A stretch of DNA of 39,448 nucleotides from a virus. The notes beneath the pieces are model-generated. The model saw only the letters and a program-made list of their open reading frames with translations. It did no database searches and was not told where the DNA came from. The position numbers were made by a program, and so were the translations under genes. This document shows, piece after piece, positions 16,540-24,321 of this stretch; the first letter of the stretch is position 1; every line of letters starts with the position of its first letter. The DNA lies in the IMG/VR virus record IMGVR_UViG_3300014827_000004, positions 7,608 to 47,055 of that record; one strand, 5' to 3'.

Positions 16540-17019
16540 CTACATTGAACGTATCCCCTCATTCAGTAATGCTTTTACTAGTATTTCTTTCGCTTTACCA
16601 TTTTGTAAATCTTGCTTAGTTTTTTCTATAAATGGGCGAGGTTTTAAATAATCCGAACTGCCCATATAATCATATTCTCCGTAACCTGAACCATCTCCAT
16701 ATTCAACTAATCCTGCAAGTGAAAAAGGATCTTTATTATTGGGATTATAATTTTGATTGCTCATTGTGTTATTTTCTACATTTAGTACGACCATATTACC
16801 GCCCGAAAATGTCTCTGATTTCATCTGATTAACGTCAGACAAACCACCATTATCTTCTCTCCTTATATATTGCTTAGGAGAGTATGCGTCATAAACAACA
16901 GCCTTTACGTTATCTGATTCTAATTGTTTAACTTCAGATGCTACGGTAGTTGCCATAGCTTTTTGTACTTTTAACAAAAGATATGTTTCTAATTCTTTCA
17001 TGCTATTGAAATTAGGCAT
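16540..17019 (-). CDS. Putative tail-assembly or head-tail joining protein (HK97 gp10-like pattern)
   Basis: A 159-residue protein immediately upstream of the tape measure gene. The N-terminal half is helical. The C-terminal half carries AGLVEYGDGSGYGEYDY, then YLKPRPFIEKT, a pattern seen in HK97 gp10-like and minor-structural proteins with a conserved R-P-F. AGGAGG is 9 nt before the ATG at 17019 and touches the stop codon of the gene before it, so the two are probably translated together. A terminator follows. The exact role is unknown. Confidence 0.55.
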   Translation of the reverse strand: MPNFNSMKELETYLLLKVQKAMATTVASEVKQLESDNVKAVVYDAYSPKQYIRREDNGGLSDVNQMKSETFSGGNMVVLNVENNTMSNQNYNPNNKDPFSLAGLVEYGDGSGYGEYDYMGSSDYLKPRPFIEKTKQDLQNGKAKEILVKALLNEGIRSM

Positions 17020-17032
17020 TGAGAATTACCTC

Positions 17033-17584
17033 CTATAACACCTTTTTCTTACGAGGTGTTGATTTAGGTTTGGGTGCATTGAAGCTAGAAATGATACTTG
17101 GAAGTTTACCCATAATTTCTCCTAGTTCTCCCTGAGCTGGGAGCTTGAGTGCGATTTTATTTAATACCTGACTAAGAATAGAAGCAACACTATTACTAAG
17201 TTCGATTTCTTGAGCAATTTCACTTTCTAGTGTTTGAGTAAAATCACTGTAATCGCAGTTTATTCTTACACATTCAATTACCCCATGTTCTTTACAGAAA
17301 TCATAAAATTCAACAGCTAGTGCAGAATCAATATTATTTTCTAAATCTGTTAACCCTTCAAATTCAATGTCTGTGAAATTAGCTAGGATGTAGAGAGATG
17401 TGAATAAAGTTTTTAGAGTATAATCTATTTTTATAAACCCAGATTCATCTTTAGAGAGGGAAATTAGGATTATATTATCAATTATGTTTTGTTGAGAAGA
17501 GATAGGGACGTAGTTGGGTTTTATTAGAGTTGGGAGATTTGTATTGCCTGATTGGATCTTTTCTTTTAATTCGTTGAATTTCAT
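17033..17584 (-). CDS. Putative tail protein of unknown function
   Basis: A 183-residue, acidic, mostly helical protein ending in a basic tail (KPKSTPRKKKVL). It sits where siphoviruses usually keep tail-assembly chaperones, between the tail tube and tape measure genes, but no slippery site or frameshifted extension is visible. AGGAG is 9 nt before the ATG at 17584. It is the first gene after the recombinase, so this part of the tail operon may depend on read-through from that module. I do not recognise the family. Confidence 0.5.
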   Translation of the reverse strand: MKFNELKEKIQSGNTNLPTLIKPNYVPISSQQNIIDNIILISLSKDESGFIKIDYTLKTLFTSLYILANFTDIEFEGLTDLENNIDSALAVEFYDFCKEHGVIECVRINCDYSDFTQTLESEIAQEIELSNSVASILSQVLNKIALKLPAQGELGEIMGKLPSIISSFNAPKPKSTPRKKKVL

Positions 17585-17631
17585 TATTTTTGACTCCTTT
17601 TAATTTTGTTATTTAGTTGCTATTAGGTAAA

Positions 17632-18654
17632 TTAAATGAAAGCATCTTCAACATCTTCTGAACCATCCCTAATTATATAAATCTCAGTAGTTGTTGAACT
17701 CTTATGTCCTAACAATGCCTGTGCAGCCTTAATATCCTTATTCTCATACAACACAAGATCCGTGGCTCGCTTTTCTCTCAGTTGGTGAGGATGGACACGT
17801 CTATTAATAACTTTACTAAAGTCATCCTTGCACCAATCATTAAACAAACCTTCTCCTGCTTGACGATATTCACCCTGAGATTTAGTTACAAATACATAGG
17901 GGCAATCATCTTCTCCACGAACTTCTAACCATTTATTAATAGCGTCCATAGCAGATTGATCAAACTTTAACTTTCTTACCTCACCAATAACTCCTTTACC
18001 CTTACAGCGAGTCTCTTGAGTGGCATAGAAAGTAATAGTTTTTGTTTCTTCTGTACCATCATCATTCTTGATTTTCTTTTCCTTAATAATAGGAGCATAG
18101 TCAACAACTTCTTTGAGTAGTTGCCTGGATTCTGCTCTTCTACAAGCTGTTGAATAAGTGAATTTTAAATAAGCTAATTTCTGCCACTGCCCACGGTTTT
18201 CAAGGTCTTTTAAAAGCAATTCCCATTCTTCTGCATTCATTGGTTGTTTTACATGTAAATCGTTAAGGGCAGGAGCCGAAATTTTCTTAGTTATGAAGTT
18301 TTTGAACAAGGGATGCTCATCTTCATAAAATGTAATAATATATCCATTTAAAGAACTAATTGCAGCACGTTTTAATCTAACTCCAGAAGAAGACATTCCT
18401 CTTCTAACAAGGAAGTTTTGATATTTTAGAAAGTCTCTACTTTTAATCTCTAATAATGATTTATCTTCACAATGCTCATAAACCCAAAAGAAGAATATAT
18501 GTAATGCTGATAAATATTGTCGAAGTGTTTTAGGAGAGAGGTTCGTGGATTCTAATAAAAACTCTTTTGTAATATCACGATTGAATTTATTTAGTTTATT
18601 CCATTGTTCGTTTGTAACTGTTGGAAGCTTTTCTGCAATTGATACTTCTGCCAT
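17632..18654 (-). CDS. int: Tyrosine recombinase / integrase
   Basis: A 340-residue tyrosine recombinase. Residues about 15-115 form a SAM-like core-binding domain (SPKTLRQYLSALHIFFFWVY). The catalytic domain shows R172 (ACRRAE), a Lys strand near 218-228 (CKGKGVIGEVRK), H290-x-x-R293 (HPHQLREKRAT), H317 (LLGHKSS) and the nucleophile Y326 (TTEIYI), so the full set is present and it should be active. AAGGATGG is 7 nt before the ATG at 18654. It probably integrates and excises the phage, though resolution of dimers or DNA inversion is also possible. It is odd that it lies with a RusA-like gene inside the tail module, not near a lysogeny region. No attP could be picked out beside it. Confidence 0.9.
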   Translation of the reverse strand: MAEVSIAEKLPTVTNEQWNKLNKFNRDITKEFLLESTNLSPKTLRQYLSALHIFFFWVYEHCEDKSLLEIKSRDFLKYQNFLVRRGMSSSGVRLKRAAISSLNGYIITFYEDEHPLFKNFITKKISAPALNDLHVKQPMNAEEWELLLKDLENRGQWQKLAYLKFTYSTACRRAESRQLLKEVVDYAPIIKEKKIKNDDGTEETKTITFYATQETRCKGKGVIGEVRKLKFDQSAMDAINKWLEVRGEDDCPYVFVTKSQGEYRQAGEGLFNDWCKDDFSKVINRRVHPHQLREKRATDLVLYENKDIKAAQALLGHKSSTTTEIYIIRDGSEDVEDAFI

Positions 18655-18679
18655 TTATACGCCATCCTTATTCTTATTA

Positions 18680-19246
18680 TTATTTGTATGCTTTAAATTT
18701 ACTACAAACCATGTCAATAATCTCTTCTTGAATCCTGCCTTCAACAGCTTTATTAATGATACTACAATTATTTTTATATCTTTTACATTTGATGCAATTA
18801 GATTCAAATTCTTCTAATTGTGTGACAGTAGGGAATATCCCCACATAATCAACAGGATAAATAGCAATATTAATATGTGGGTCTTTTGAATCATAAAAAA
18901 TGCCATTTACTCTTTCACATGTGGTATTATCATCTATCCAAATTAATTGTGTATCTGTAATGGAATCTAGGAGTAATTTAAAGTAGTTATTTGCATCTTT
19001 ATCTATCCTATCGAAATAAAAAACACAGTCAACATAAAAATGTTGCGTCTTATTAGGTCTTAAATTCCATCCTTGAATTTTTACTTGCTCATTTATGTAT
19101 TTGATAAAGTTCTTCTTATACTTTTTTGCTTCAGCAGTTTCATACATTGTTACCATAGGTTTGCCATGAGCAATAAAAGGTCTTGGTTTTAAATAATGGT
19201 TTACTGAAACTGGGATAGGTGATATTAAATTAAGTATATTTGGAAT
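18680..19246 (-). CDS. rusA: RusA-like Holliday junction resolvase, apparent ATT start
   Basis: A RusA-family endonuclease that cuts four-way DNA junctions during recombination and replication. The acidic metal-binding residues are present: D82 and D84 (RIDKDANNYFK) and D105-D106 (WIDDN), counted from the ATT start. The conserved N-terminal strand and motif (SPIPVSVNHYLKPRPF, matching the PPSNNRYYR region of E. coli RusA) lies upstream of the first ATG at 19156. The frame is open back to a TGA at 19255 and holds no ATG, GTG, TTG or CTG codon. AAGGAG at 19256-19261 is exactly 9 nt before an ATT codon at 19246, taken as the start (188 residues). The C-terminal end adds a Cys cluster (CIKCKRYKNNC) of unknown use. 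It opens a two-gene module with the recombinase, just after a strong terminator. Confidence 0.8.
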   Translation of the reverse strand: MPNILNLISPIPVSVNHYLKPRPFIAHGKPMVTMYETAEAKKYKKNFIKYINEQVKIQGWNLRPNKTQHFYVDCVFYFDRIDKDANNYFKLLLDSITDTQLIWIDDNTTCERVNGIFYDSKDPHINIAIYPVDYVGIFPTVTQLEEFESNCIKCKRYKNNCSIINKAVEGRIQEEIIDMVCSKFKAYK

Positions 19247-19261
19247 ATTAATTCACTCCTT
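19244..19261 (-). promoter_or_regulatory. Ribosome-binding site and ATT start of the rusA-like gene
   Basis: The minus strand reads AAGGAG-TGAATTAAT-ATT: a full Shine-Dalgarno site, 9 nt, then ATT (19246-19244). The 9-nt spacing equals that of most ATG-started genes nearby. The upstream frame contains no standard start codon. Confidence 0.65.
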
Positions 19262-19281
19262 GTCGTTATTCTAAAAAGGGA

Positions 19282-19322
19282 TAAAAAAAGAGAAGAAGAC
19301 AAACAAATGTCGTCCTCTCTTT
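19282..19322 (-). terminator. Strong rho-independent terminator of the major tail operon
   Basis: A stem of about 14 bp with one mismatch (AAAGAGAGGACGAC with GTCTTCTTCTCTTT on the minus strand) and an 8-nt loop is followed by a run of T. It lies between the 85-residue gene (stop at 19328) and the rusA-like gene. It therefore separates the head and tail-tube genes from the recombination module. Confidence 0.85.
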
Positions 19323-19327
19323 ATGAG

Positions 19328-19585
19328 TTATTTCTTAATCTTTATATCTATTGTTTTCTTTTCTATTTTTACTTCGTCTGCAAATTCTACGTCTTCCCAC
19401 TTAATATTCTTAGGAGTGAAAAGCATCTTGATATAATCTTCTTCTCCTTCAAACTCCAAAACACCATCAGTAAAATAGAGTTTATCTTCTTTCTTAACAA
19501 TATGATAAACTTTATCCATATGTATACCACTTGGAGGGAAAGCATAGCAAGTATAAGATAATTTAACCTTGTCGAATCTTATCAT
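19328..19585 (-). CDS. Small unknown protein after the tail tube gene
   Basis: An 85-residue protein with a mixed beta pattern (VYHIVKKEDKLYFTDGVLEFEGEEDY) and a very Lys-rich C-terminus. GGGGG lies 8 nt before the ATG at 19585, and it follows the major tail protein by only 15 bases. A strong terminator comes straight after its stop, so it is the last gene of that transcript. I do not recognise it; position fits a tail accessory protein. Confidence 0.6.
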   Translation of the reverse strand: MIRFDKVKLSYTCYAFPPSGIHMDKVYHIVKKEDKLYFTDGVLEFEGEEDYIKMLFTPKNIKWEDVEFADEVKIEKKTIDIKIKK

Positions 19586-19600
19586 TGAATAATCCCCCTA

Positions 19601-20347
19601 TTAGACCTCTACATAGTGCATCATATTACCAGCACTATCGGCAAGAATATCCCATTCGATTGAGAGTTTAGCCACGTTGTCTACGTCCATTGTCAGGCTT
19701 ACATTTGATTTTGGTTTTACATTAAGTAATTGATATTGAACAAATTTATCAACTTGATCTGTCCCCCGAATCGCCGAATCTGCATAAATCTTGAACCCTG
19801 AAGGAAATGATGCATTATCAACTGTAAATTTACTAACAGTCGAATCTACCAAATAGTAAGCAACAATATACCCAGCAGTAGAAAAAGTTGTAGCATTAAG
19901 CGTCAATGCTAATGTAGCAATACTATATGTATTTGGAGTAGTAGCAGGGGTTCCTGCAAGTTGCTCGATATCTTGAGAAACCATATCGCTATTGAGTTTA
20001 AATACAGACAAAGAACCTGCTTTTGGAGCAACTAAAAGACTTGCACCGCCACCACCAGCTTGAACTGCAAGAACTTCTCTCTTAGCGATTGACATACTTG
20101 TGCTTGTGATAGTTGTACCAAAAAGCATTGCGATCATCTTTGTTTCAAAGATCTCCATTTCAGTTTTAAACGTACCTTCACGAGCCTTATCCCAACGAAT
20201 TGCTTTAGTTGTTTTATTGAACGCATAGACAGAGTCCGAAGTAAAGTCAATCGAGGAAGTTTTAGCATAGTTGCAATACATTACAGGTTTGTTTGTTAGA
20301 GTTGAAATGATTTGCAAATTTGCACAGTCTTTAATACCATATAACAT
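19601..20347 (-). CDS. Major tail protein (tail tube)
   Basis: A 248-residue protein that forms the tail tube. The opening (MLYGIKDCANLQIISTLTNK) and the conserved stretch around AIRWDKAREGTFKTEMEIFE match the major tail proteins of several Gram-positive siphoviruses. The rest is beta-rich with a Gly-rich loop (AGGGGAS), and about 130-210 looks like an inserted beta domain. AAAGGGG is 10 nt before the ATG. It lies after the joining proteins and before the tape measure group, as expected for a tube protein. Confidence 0.8.
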   Translation of the reverse strand: MLYGIKDCANLQIISTLTNKPVMYCNYAKTSSIDFTSDSVYAFNKTTKAIRWDKAREGTFKTEMEIFETKMIAMLFGTTITSTSMSIAKREVLAVQAGGGGASLLVAPKAGSLSVFKLNSDMVSQDIEQLAGTPATTPNTYSIATLALTLNATTFSTAGYIVAYYLVDSTVSKFTVDNASFPSGFKIYADSAIRGTDQVDKFVQYQLLNVKPKSNVSLTMDVDNVAKLSIEWDILADSAGNMMHYVEV

Positions 20348-20411
20348 TGTTAATTATCCCCTTTCAATAATAGATTTATATTTAATTTATAATAAAGAGT
20401 CTTACAACTCA

Positions 20412-21125
20412 TTATTCTTTTGGTTTGTAATTGAGTTTTATCAACTCTGACCAATGTTTGTCTTCGATTAAATCTTTTTCACCTGAAATCAAATAAATAC
20501 TAAAACTATCTTCATAGCTACTAATCCCCATAATTGTTTTATAGCAATTAATTATTCTCCATAAAGACCATTTTTTTATTTCCTCAATAGGTATATGATA
20601 TCTACCACCAAATTCACATACATTAAGTACATCTTCCAATTTCAGTTCATTCTTTTTGGCATTTCTAGCCCTACCTGCCTGAAGTTTCTCCCAAATATCC
20701 CTTTGAATATCATTAGCAAAAGTCTTTCTTTCTGCCTTTTGACGTTCTCTGCTACATATTTCTAATATCGTTTCCGCAAATTCATCAAAGTTATCTTTAT
20801 GTAATCTTCCTTTAAACCCCTTAAACGCTATTCCTTTTTCATCGGAATCCATTTCAGATTTGCAGAAAAATTCTAAAGACATGAATAGATAACCCATAAA
20901 TTCTTGTGAACTACATAAAAGATCAAAATTAGTTAAATCTTCTTTTTGCTCGTCTGTTAAATCAACTGAAACATTATCAAGAGTAATATAGTAGGGAAGA
21001 AGGAGTTTTTCAAATTCATCTATCCCATATTTTAATATTTCTTCAAAACTTGGTTGATGAATAACACAGACATCGTAGAAATTTATAGGGTATTGCACTT
21101 TTAGATATAAATTATATTTATCCAT
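20412..21125 (-). CDS. Putative tail-assembly protein, Gp15-like position
   Basis: A 237-residue protein whose N-terminus (YPINFYDVCVIHQPSFEEIL, then FEKLLLPYYITLDNVSVD) resembles unnamed proteins that sit beside the tail tube gene in many Gram-positive phages. The middle is helical and charged (ERQKAERKTFANDIQRDIWEKL). It may act as a tail-assembly chaperone, but I cannot name the family with confidence. AGGTG precedes the ATG at 21125. It runs 9 bases behind the gene before it. Confidence 0.5.
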   Translation of the reverse strand: MDKYNLYLKVQYPINFYDVCVIHQPSFEEILKYGIDEFEKLLLPYYITLDNVSVDLTDEQKEDLTNFDLLCSSQEFMGYLFMSLEFFCKSEMDSDEKGIAFKGFKGRLHKDNFDEFAETILEICSRERQKAERKTFANDIQRDIWEKLQAGRARNAKKNELKLEDVLNVCEFGGRYHIPIEEIKKWSLWRIINCYKTIMGISSYEDSFSIYLISGEKDLIEDKHWSELIKLNYKPKE

Positions 21126-21133
21126 AATTTCAC

Positions 21134-21610
21134 CTACTGAAATTCAGTTGATTTATAGCAGATATAAACCCCAGAGTAATTTTCATTTACAATAAATTCA
21201 TCCATCTCATAGAATGGTAATTTACCCAACCCTAAATCTCTTGAGGAATTAAAAACTTCATCTATGTACCCAAGAAGCATATCATATCGAATTGAACCAT
21301 AATCAGTCTTTAACAATGAGTTGTGCGTTATAATGTAGAAGTAAATACTACCATTTTTATATGTCATTCCATCATGTCTGTAACTAAACTTCATTGTAAT
21401 AAAACTATTCGCTTCTGTTTGTGCAGTAGGCACAAATCTCCACGGATAAATTTGTGAGTAAACTAAAGAAGACACATCAAAATCAACTGGCAGAGGTACA
21501 TCTAGAAAATTATCTTCATTGTTTACAAGGCACTTTACGATATTGTCATTTTGAATTAACTTCATTAATATATTTGTCTTATTTTGACCAAGTTCACTAA
21601 ATCTTGAAAT
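21134..21610 (-). CDS. Putative tail-completion / head-tail joining protein, apparent ATT start
   Basis: A small protein (158 residues from the ATT start, 143 from the first ATG at 21565) between the Ig-like joining protein and the tail-assembly candidate. The ATG at 21565 has no ribosome-binding site. Instead AAGGGG (21620-21625) overlaps the stop codon of the gene before it and lies 9 nt from an ATT at 21610. That start gives an extra N-terminus, S-R-F-S-E-L-G-Q-N-K-T-N-I-L, whose helical character continues into the known part. The frame upstream has only ATA and then a TGA stop. Position fits a tail terminator or completion protein. The role is inferred; the start is well supported by the site and spacing. 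Confidence 0.6.
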   Translation of the reverse strand: MSRFSELGQNKTNILMKLIQNDNIVKCLVNNEDNFLDVPLPVDFDVSSLVYSQIYPWRFVPTAQTEANSFITMKFSYRHDGMTYKNGSIYFYIITHNSLLKTDYGSIRYDMLLGYIDEVFNSSRDLGLGKLPFYEMDEFIVNENYSGVYICYKSTEFQ

Positions 21611-21625
21611 TTCTATTCACCCCTT
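21608..21625 (-). promoter_or_regulatory. Ribosome-binding site and ATT start of the tail-completion gene
   Basis: The minus strand reads AAGGGG-TGAATAGAA-ATT: a Shine-Dalgarno site, 9 nt, then ATT (21610-21608). The layout matches that of the rusA-like gene, where SD-TGA-six bases-ATT also occurs. Confidence 0.6.
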
Positions 21626-22868
21626 ACATAAGTGATTTGATCTGGATTCTTAATTCATTAGAACATGAATCAATATCATTACGACTCTTTAATCTAACAT
21701 ATCCATAAATGCTACTCGAATTGGCTTTCACAATAATAGTTTCACCATAAGTTCCAGATGTAGAAATGACTGAAGCTAAGGCTGTTGAAGATACTCCATC
21801 ATCAGCAAATAAACCCCAAATAATATTTCTCATATCGGAAATGCCATTATTAGTTACAATTGCACTATATGTACTTTGCTGACTAACTTTAATACTACTA
21901 GAGCCACTAATTGCCAATGCATTATTTGGAACTACAGCTATATTACCATTAACAATAATATTAGTAACGACATTGTGGTAAGAAGCTCCAATATTAGATA
22001 TTCCTGTTCCAACGCAAGTAATAGTTAGTGTACTATTATCTACGGTAGATACATTAAGATTATCATTAGTGATAGATAGAATTGGAGAAATTTCTTCAAT
22101 ACCATTTGCAAAACATTTCAAAATGATAACCGAAGTTTCGTTAGTGAATAGTAAGTTTACAATAGGATTACTAATCAATTGCATAGTATAGACAATCTGA
22201 TGTGAATAATAATTAGCAATACCCAATTCTAAATTATCATCAACTACAATCAAGTCTTTCTTAATCCTTACATCCAACAACCCAACATTTGAAATTGCAT
22301 CCACACCGAGCACACTATAAGCACTCCCACTCAATATAAATCTTGTATTCAAATCAATATTGCTTGAGTCTGCTGTATTAGGACATGAAATGATATATTC
22401 ATCTGATGCAAGAGAGATAAATTTATCTATGCTTAGACTTATATTGCCTTTGCCAATTATACAAGGAATGGATATGAGATTTGATTGTGGGGAATAAAAT
22501 TTTAGGATGTTGTTACTTTCCTGCATGACCCCTTTATAGTAAATATCATTAAATTGTTCACTTTTAGTTACAATATAATCCCTGCCTAAATAGAAGAACA
22601 AATCTCCAATATCTAATACTTCAGTTGGTCTCAACAAAATAGCTTTCCCATCATCAACTTTTTCTCCTCTAGCACTAGAACTATTATCAGTAATTATAGC
22701 TCCTACAGGAGTAACAATATTGTCTCTAGTCCTTTGTATCTCAAAATAACTAGGATTATCATCAGTAAATTGTGATAATACCATTGCACTAAAATCATTC
22801 TTTTCTCTTTCACCTTGAGAACTTCCACCATTCAAAACTCTAATAGAATTTGCTTCTCTAATGCTCAA
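21624..22868 (-). CDS. Head-tail joining or neck protein with C-terminal Ig-like domain
   Basis: A 414-residue protein. The first 150 residues (NDFSAMVLSQFTDDNPSYFE, GDLFFYLGRDYIVTKSEQFN) look like a head-closure or stopper-type beta protein. The rest is Ser/Thr/Asn-rich beta structure, ending in an immunoglobulin-like domain (about 320-405: SGSSSIKVSQQSTYSAIV...GYVRLKSRND). Ig-like ends on phage structural proteins often bind host-surface sugars weakly or decorate the neck. It starts at a TTG (22868) after GGTGAT; the start is less certain than others. Its stop codon overlaps the ribosome-binding site of the next gene. Confidence 0.6.
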   Translation of the reverse strand: MSIREANSIRVLNGGSSQGEREKNDFSAMVLSQFTDDNPSYFEIQRTRDNIVTPVGAIITDNSSSARGEKVDDGKAILLRPTEVLDIGDLFFYLGRDYIVTKSEQFNDIYYKGVMQESNNILKFYSPQSNLISIPCIIGKGNISLSIDKFISLASDEYIISCPNTADSSNIDLNTRFILSGSAYSVLGVDAISNVGLLDVRIKKDLIVVDDNLELGIANYYSHQIVYTMQLISNPIVNLLFTNETSVIILKCFANGIEEISPILSITNDNLNVSTVDNSTLTITCVGTGISNIGASYHNVVTNIIVNGNIAVVPNNALAISGSSSIKVSQQSTYSAIVTNNGISDMRNIIWGLFADDGVSSTALASVISTSGTYGETIIVKANSSSIYGYVRLKSRNDIDSCSNELRIQIKSLM

Positions 22869-22885
22869 ATATTATCACCAGCCTT

Positions 22886-23212
22886 TCATGATAAACCATA
22901 TTGCTTTTGAAGTTTCTGAACTAAATTTATACAAGAGAATATTTCCTTCTTAAAAACTTTATGATCTACTTCTGTATCAGAAATTAGATATTGTACTTTA
23001 CACATCAAACTAATAAATCTTGCATCATTTTTTAAGATTGTAATTAATTCTTTACTCCCAATCAACTCTCTATTGAGACTTTCAAGGTAACTGAGCAAAG
23101 TTTCACTATTATCTTCTTTTAAGCAAAGACTTTTGTATAATTGCCCAATAAGGAACTTCAAGTAATTCTCAAATGCTTTTTCATTAAGCATTCCAAATTT
23201 CACTTCAATCAT
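22886..23212 (-). CDS. Putative head-tail connector protein
   Basis: A 108-residue, mainly helical, charged protein. Its ATG overlaps the stop of the preceding 145-residue gene by 4 bases (ATGA), so the two are translationally coupled. AAGGA lies 9 nt upstream. Placed between the capsid and the joining proteins, it is probably an adaptor or connector, but no specific family is recognised. Confidence 0.5.
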   Translation of the reverse strand: MIEVKFGMLNEKAFENYLKFLIGQLYKSLCLKEDNSETLLSYLESLNRELIGSKELITILKNDARFISLMCKVQYLISDTEVDHKVFKKEIFSCINLVQKLQKQYGLS

Positions 23213-23646
23213 AATCCCAAATCCTTTTTGGGATCAAAATTAGAATGTAAATAAGAAGTAATCATTCTGTTTGCTGTTACTGTTGCTAAAGTATGTGTTT
23301 GTCTAATCTCTTTAAGTAAATTTGCAGGGGAGAACATACTAAAATCTTTACTCGATAAATTATTTCGCAAATTCTCAATCGTATAGAGCTTTGGATTAAG
23401 CCATTCTACAACTAATAATTTTGCAAGAATACCTTTTTCTTTATCAGTTAATTCTAGATTAAATTGCTTTAAAACTTTATCTCTGTCTGATAAATCTATT
23501 TTACATTTACTAAATTCACCAATTGAACTTAACAACCAACCTTCGAGAATTTCATTTTGAATGTCAGAAGACAAACTTAAAAACTCATAGTCAGAAGTCA
23601 TGCCTGAAAACAAATCATAAATATCACTATATGGAGTTGGAGTCAT
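23209..23646 (-). CDS. Putative head-tail adaptor protein
   Basis: A 145-residue protein, mostly helical, with a central DKEKGILAKLLVVEWLNPKL stretch. This helix-rich pattern and its place after the capsid gene resemble head-tail adaptors of the gp6/gp15 type. AAAGGAG is 9 nt before the ATG at 23646. It is coupled to the next gene through a 4-base overlap. The role is inferred from position. Confidence 0.5.
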   Translation of the reverse strand: MTPTPYSDIYDLFSGMTSDYEFLSLSSDIQNEILEGWLLSSIGEFSKCKIDLSDRDKVLKQFNLELTDKEKGILAKLLVVEWLNPKLYTIENLRNNLSSKDFSMFSPANLLKEIRQTHTLATVTANRMITSYLHSNFDPKKDLGL

Positions 23647-23662
23647 GTATCACAACTCCTTT

Positions 23663-24253
23663 CTACTTAATAAAGTCTTTTAAGCTAGTGTGCATTATTT
23701 TATCAATGACACTAATAATTCTAGTATCATATAAAGTACCGTTGTCAATCATTTCTCTTGCCTTATCAGCAATCAATACTCTTGTTCCGTTAGGTGCTTT
23801 ACTTAAGATTTCCTCAATTTTCTTAGGAGTTTTTTGAAAGAAATCTTCTAAGTTTTCTCCAACTTCAGAAATTGTTCTGTATAGTTCTGCAAGACCACGA
23901 ATTGAAGCAACAACTTCTTCATCCTCAATAATAATCCAAGGCTTTGTAAGAAATTTAGGTTGCGATGCCCTCATGGTTAATATTTCACCGTACTCAACGT
24001 CTTCTGTTGTTCCAAAATCATTCCAAACTATTGTAGTACCAGTTCTAGTAGAGATATAAGTAAGTCCACCATAAGTAGCACTCCTGCAAGGAATTAATTC
24101 ATTTCTATCTATTTGTATTTTTGGCTTTCTTTGTACGGGTTGAGTTTCAGGAATCAATTCAACTTTTTCAATTGCAGGTTTCTTGGTAGCTACTTTTTTC
24201 TTTGTAACCACTTTTGTTACTGGTTTATCCGTAATATCTTTTTTAACTACCAT
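23663..24253 (-). CDS. Unknown virion-region protein
   Basis: A 196-residue protein directly after the capsid gene. The first 50 residues are Lys/Val/Thr-rich and probably unstructured (KKDITDKPVTKVVTKKKVAT). The middle is a small beta domain (GGLTYISTRTGTTIVWNDFG), and the last 80 residues are helical. AAAGGGAAG precedes the ATG. Such proteins recur after capsid genes in large Gram-positive phages, and a head or neck role is likely. No motif gives a function. Confidence 0.5.
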   Translation of the reverse strand: MVVKKDITDKPVTKVVTKKKVATKKPAIEKVELIPETQPVQRKPKIQIDRNELIPCRSATYGGLTYISTRTGTTIVWNDFGTTEDVEYGEILTMRASQPKFLTKPWIIIEDEEVVASIRGLAELYRTISEVGENLEDFFQKTPKKIEEILSKAPNGTRVLIADKAREMIDNGTLYDTRIISVIDKIMHTSLKDFIK

Positions 24254-24276
24254 TTATATTCTTCCCTTTCATTCAG

Positions 24277-24306
24277 ATAATAGGGAAGAACTAACTTCCC
24301 TATTAT
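24277..24306 (-). terminator. Hairpin after the major capsid gene
   Basis: A 12-bp perfect stem (ATAATAGGGAAG with CTTCCCTATTAT) and a 6-nt loop lie 15 bases after the capsid stop codon. The 3' arm ends in a U-rich stretch but there is no pure U-tract. It is probably a partial terminator or a 3'-end stabiliser that keeps capsid mRNA above downstream genes. Confidence 0.65.
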
Positions 24307-24321
24307 TATATTAACTATAGA

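Noticed and set aside
17585-17631. attP site beside the recombinase
   Set aside because: The short AT-rich gap shows no inverted or direct core-type repeats; nothing supports an attachment site without the host sequence.
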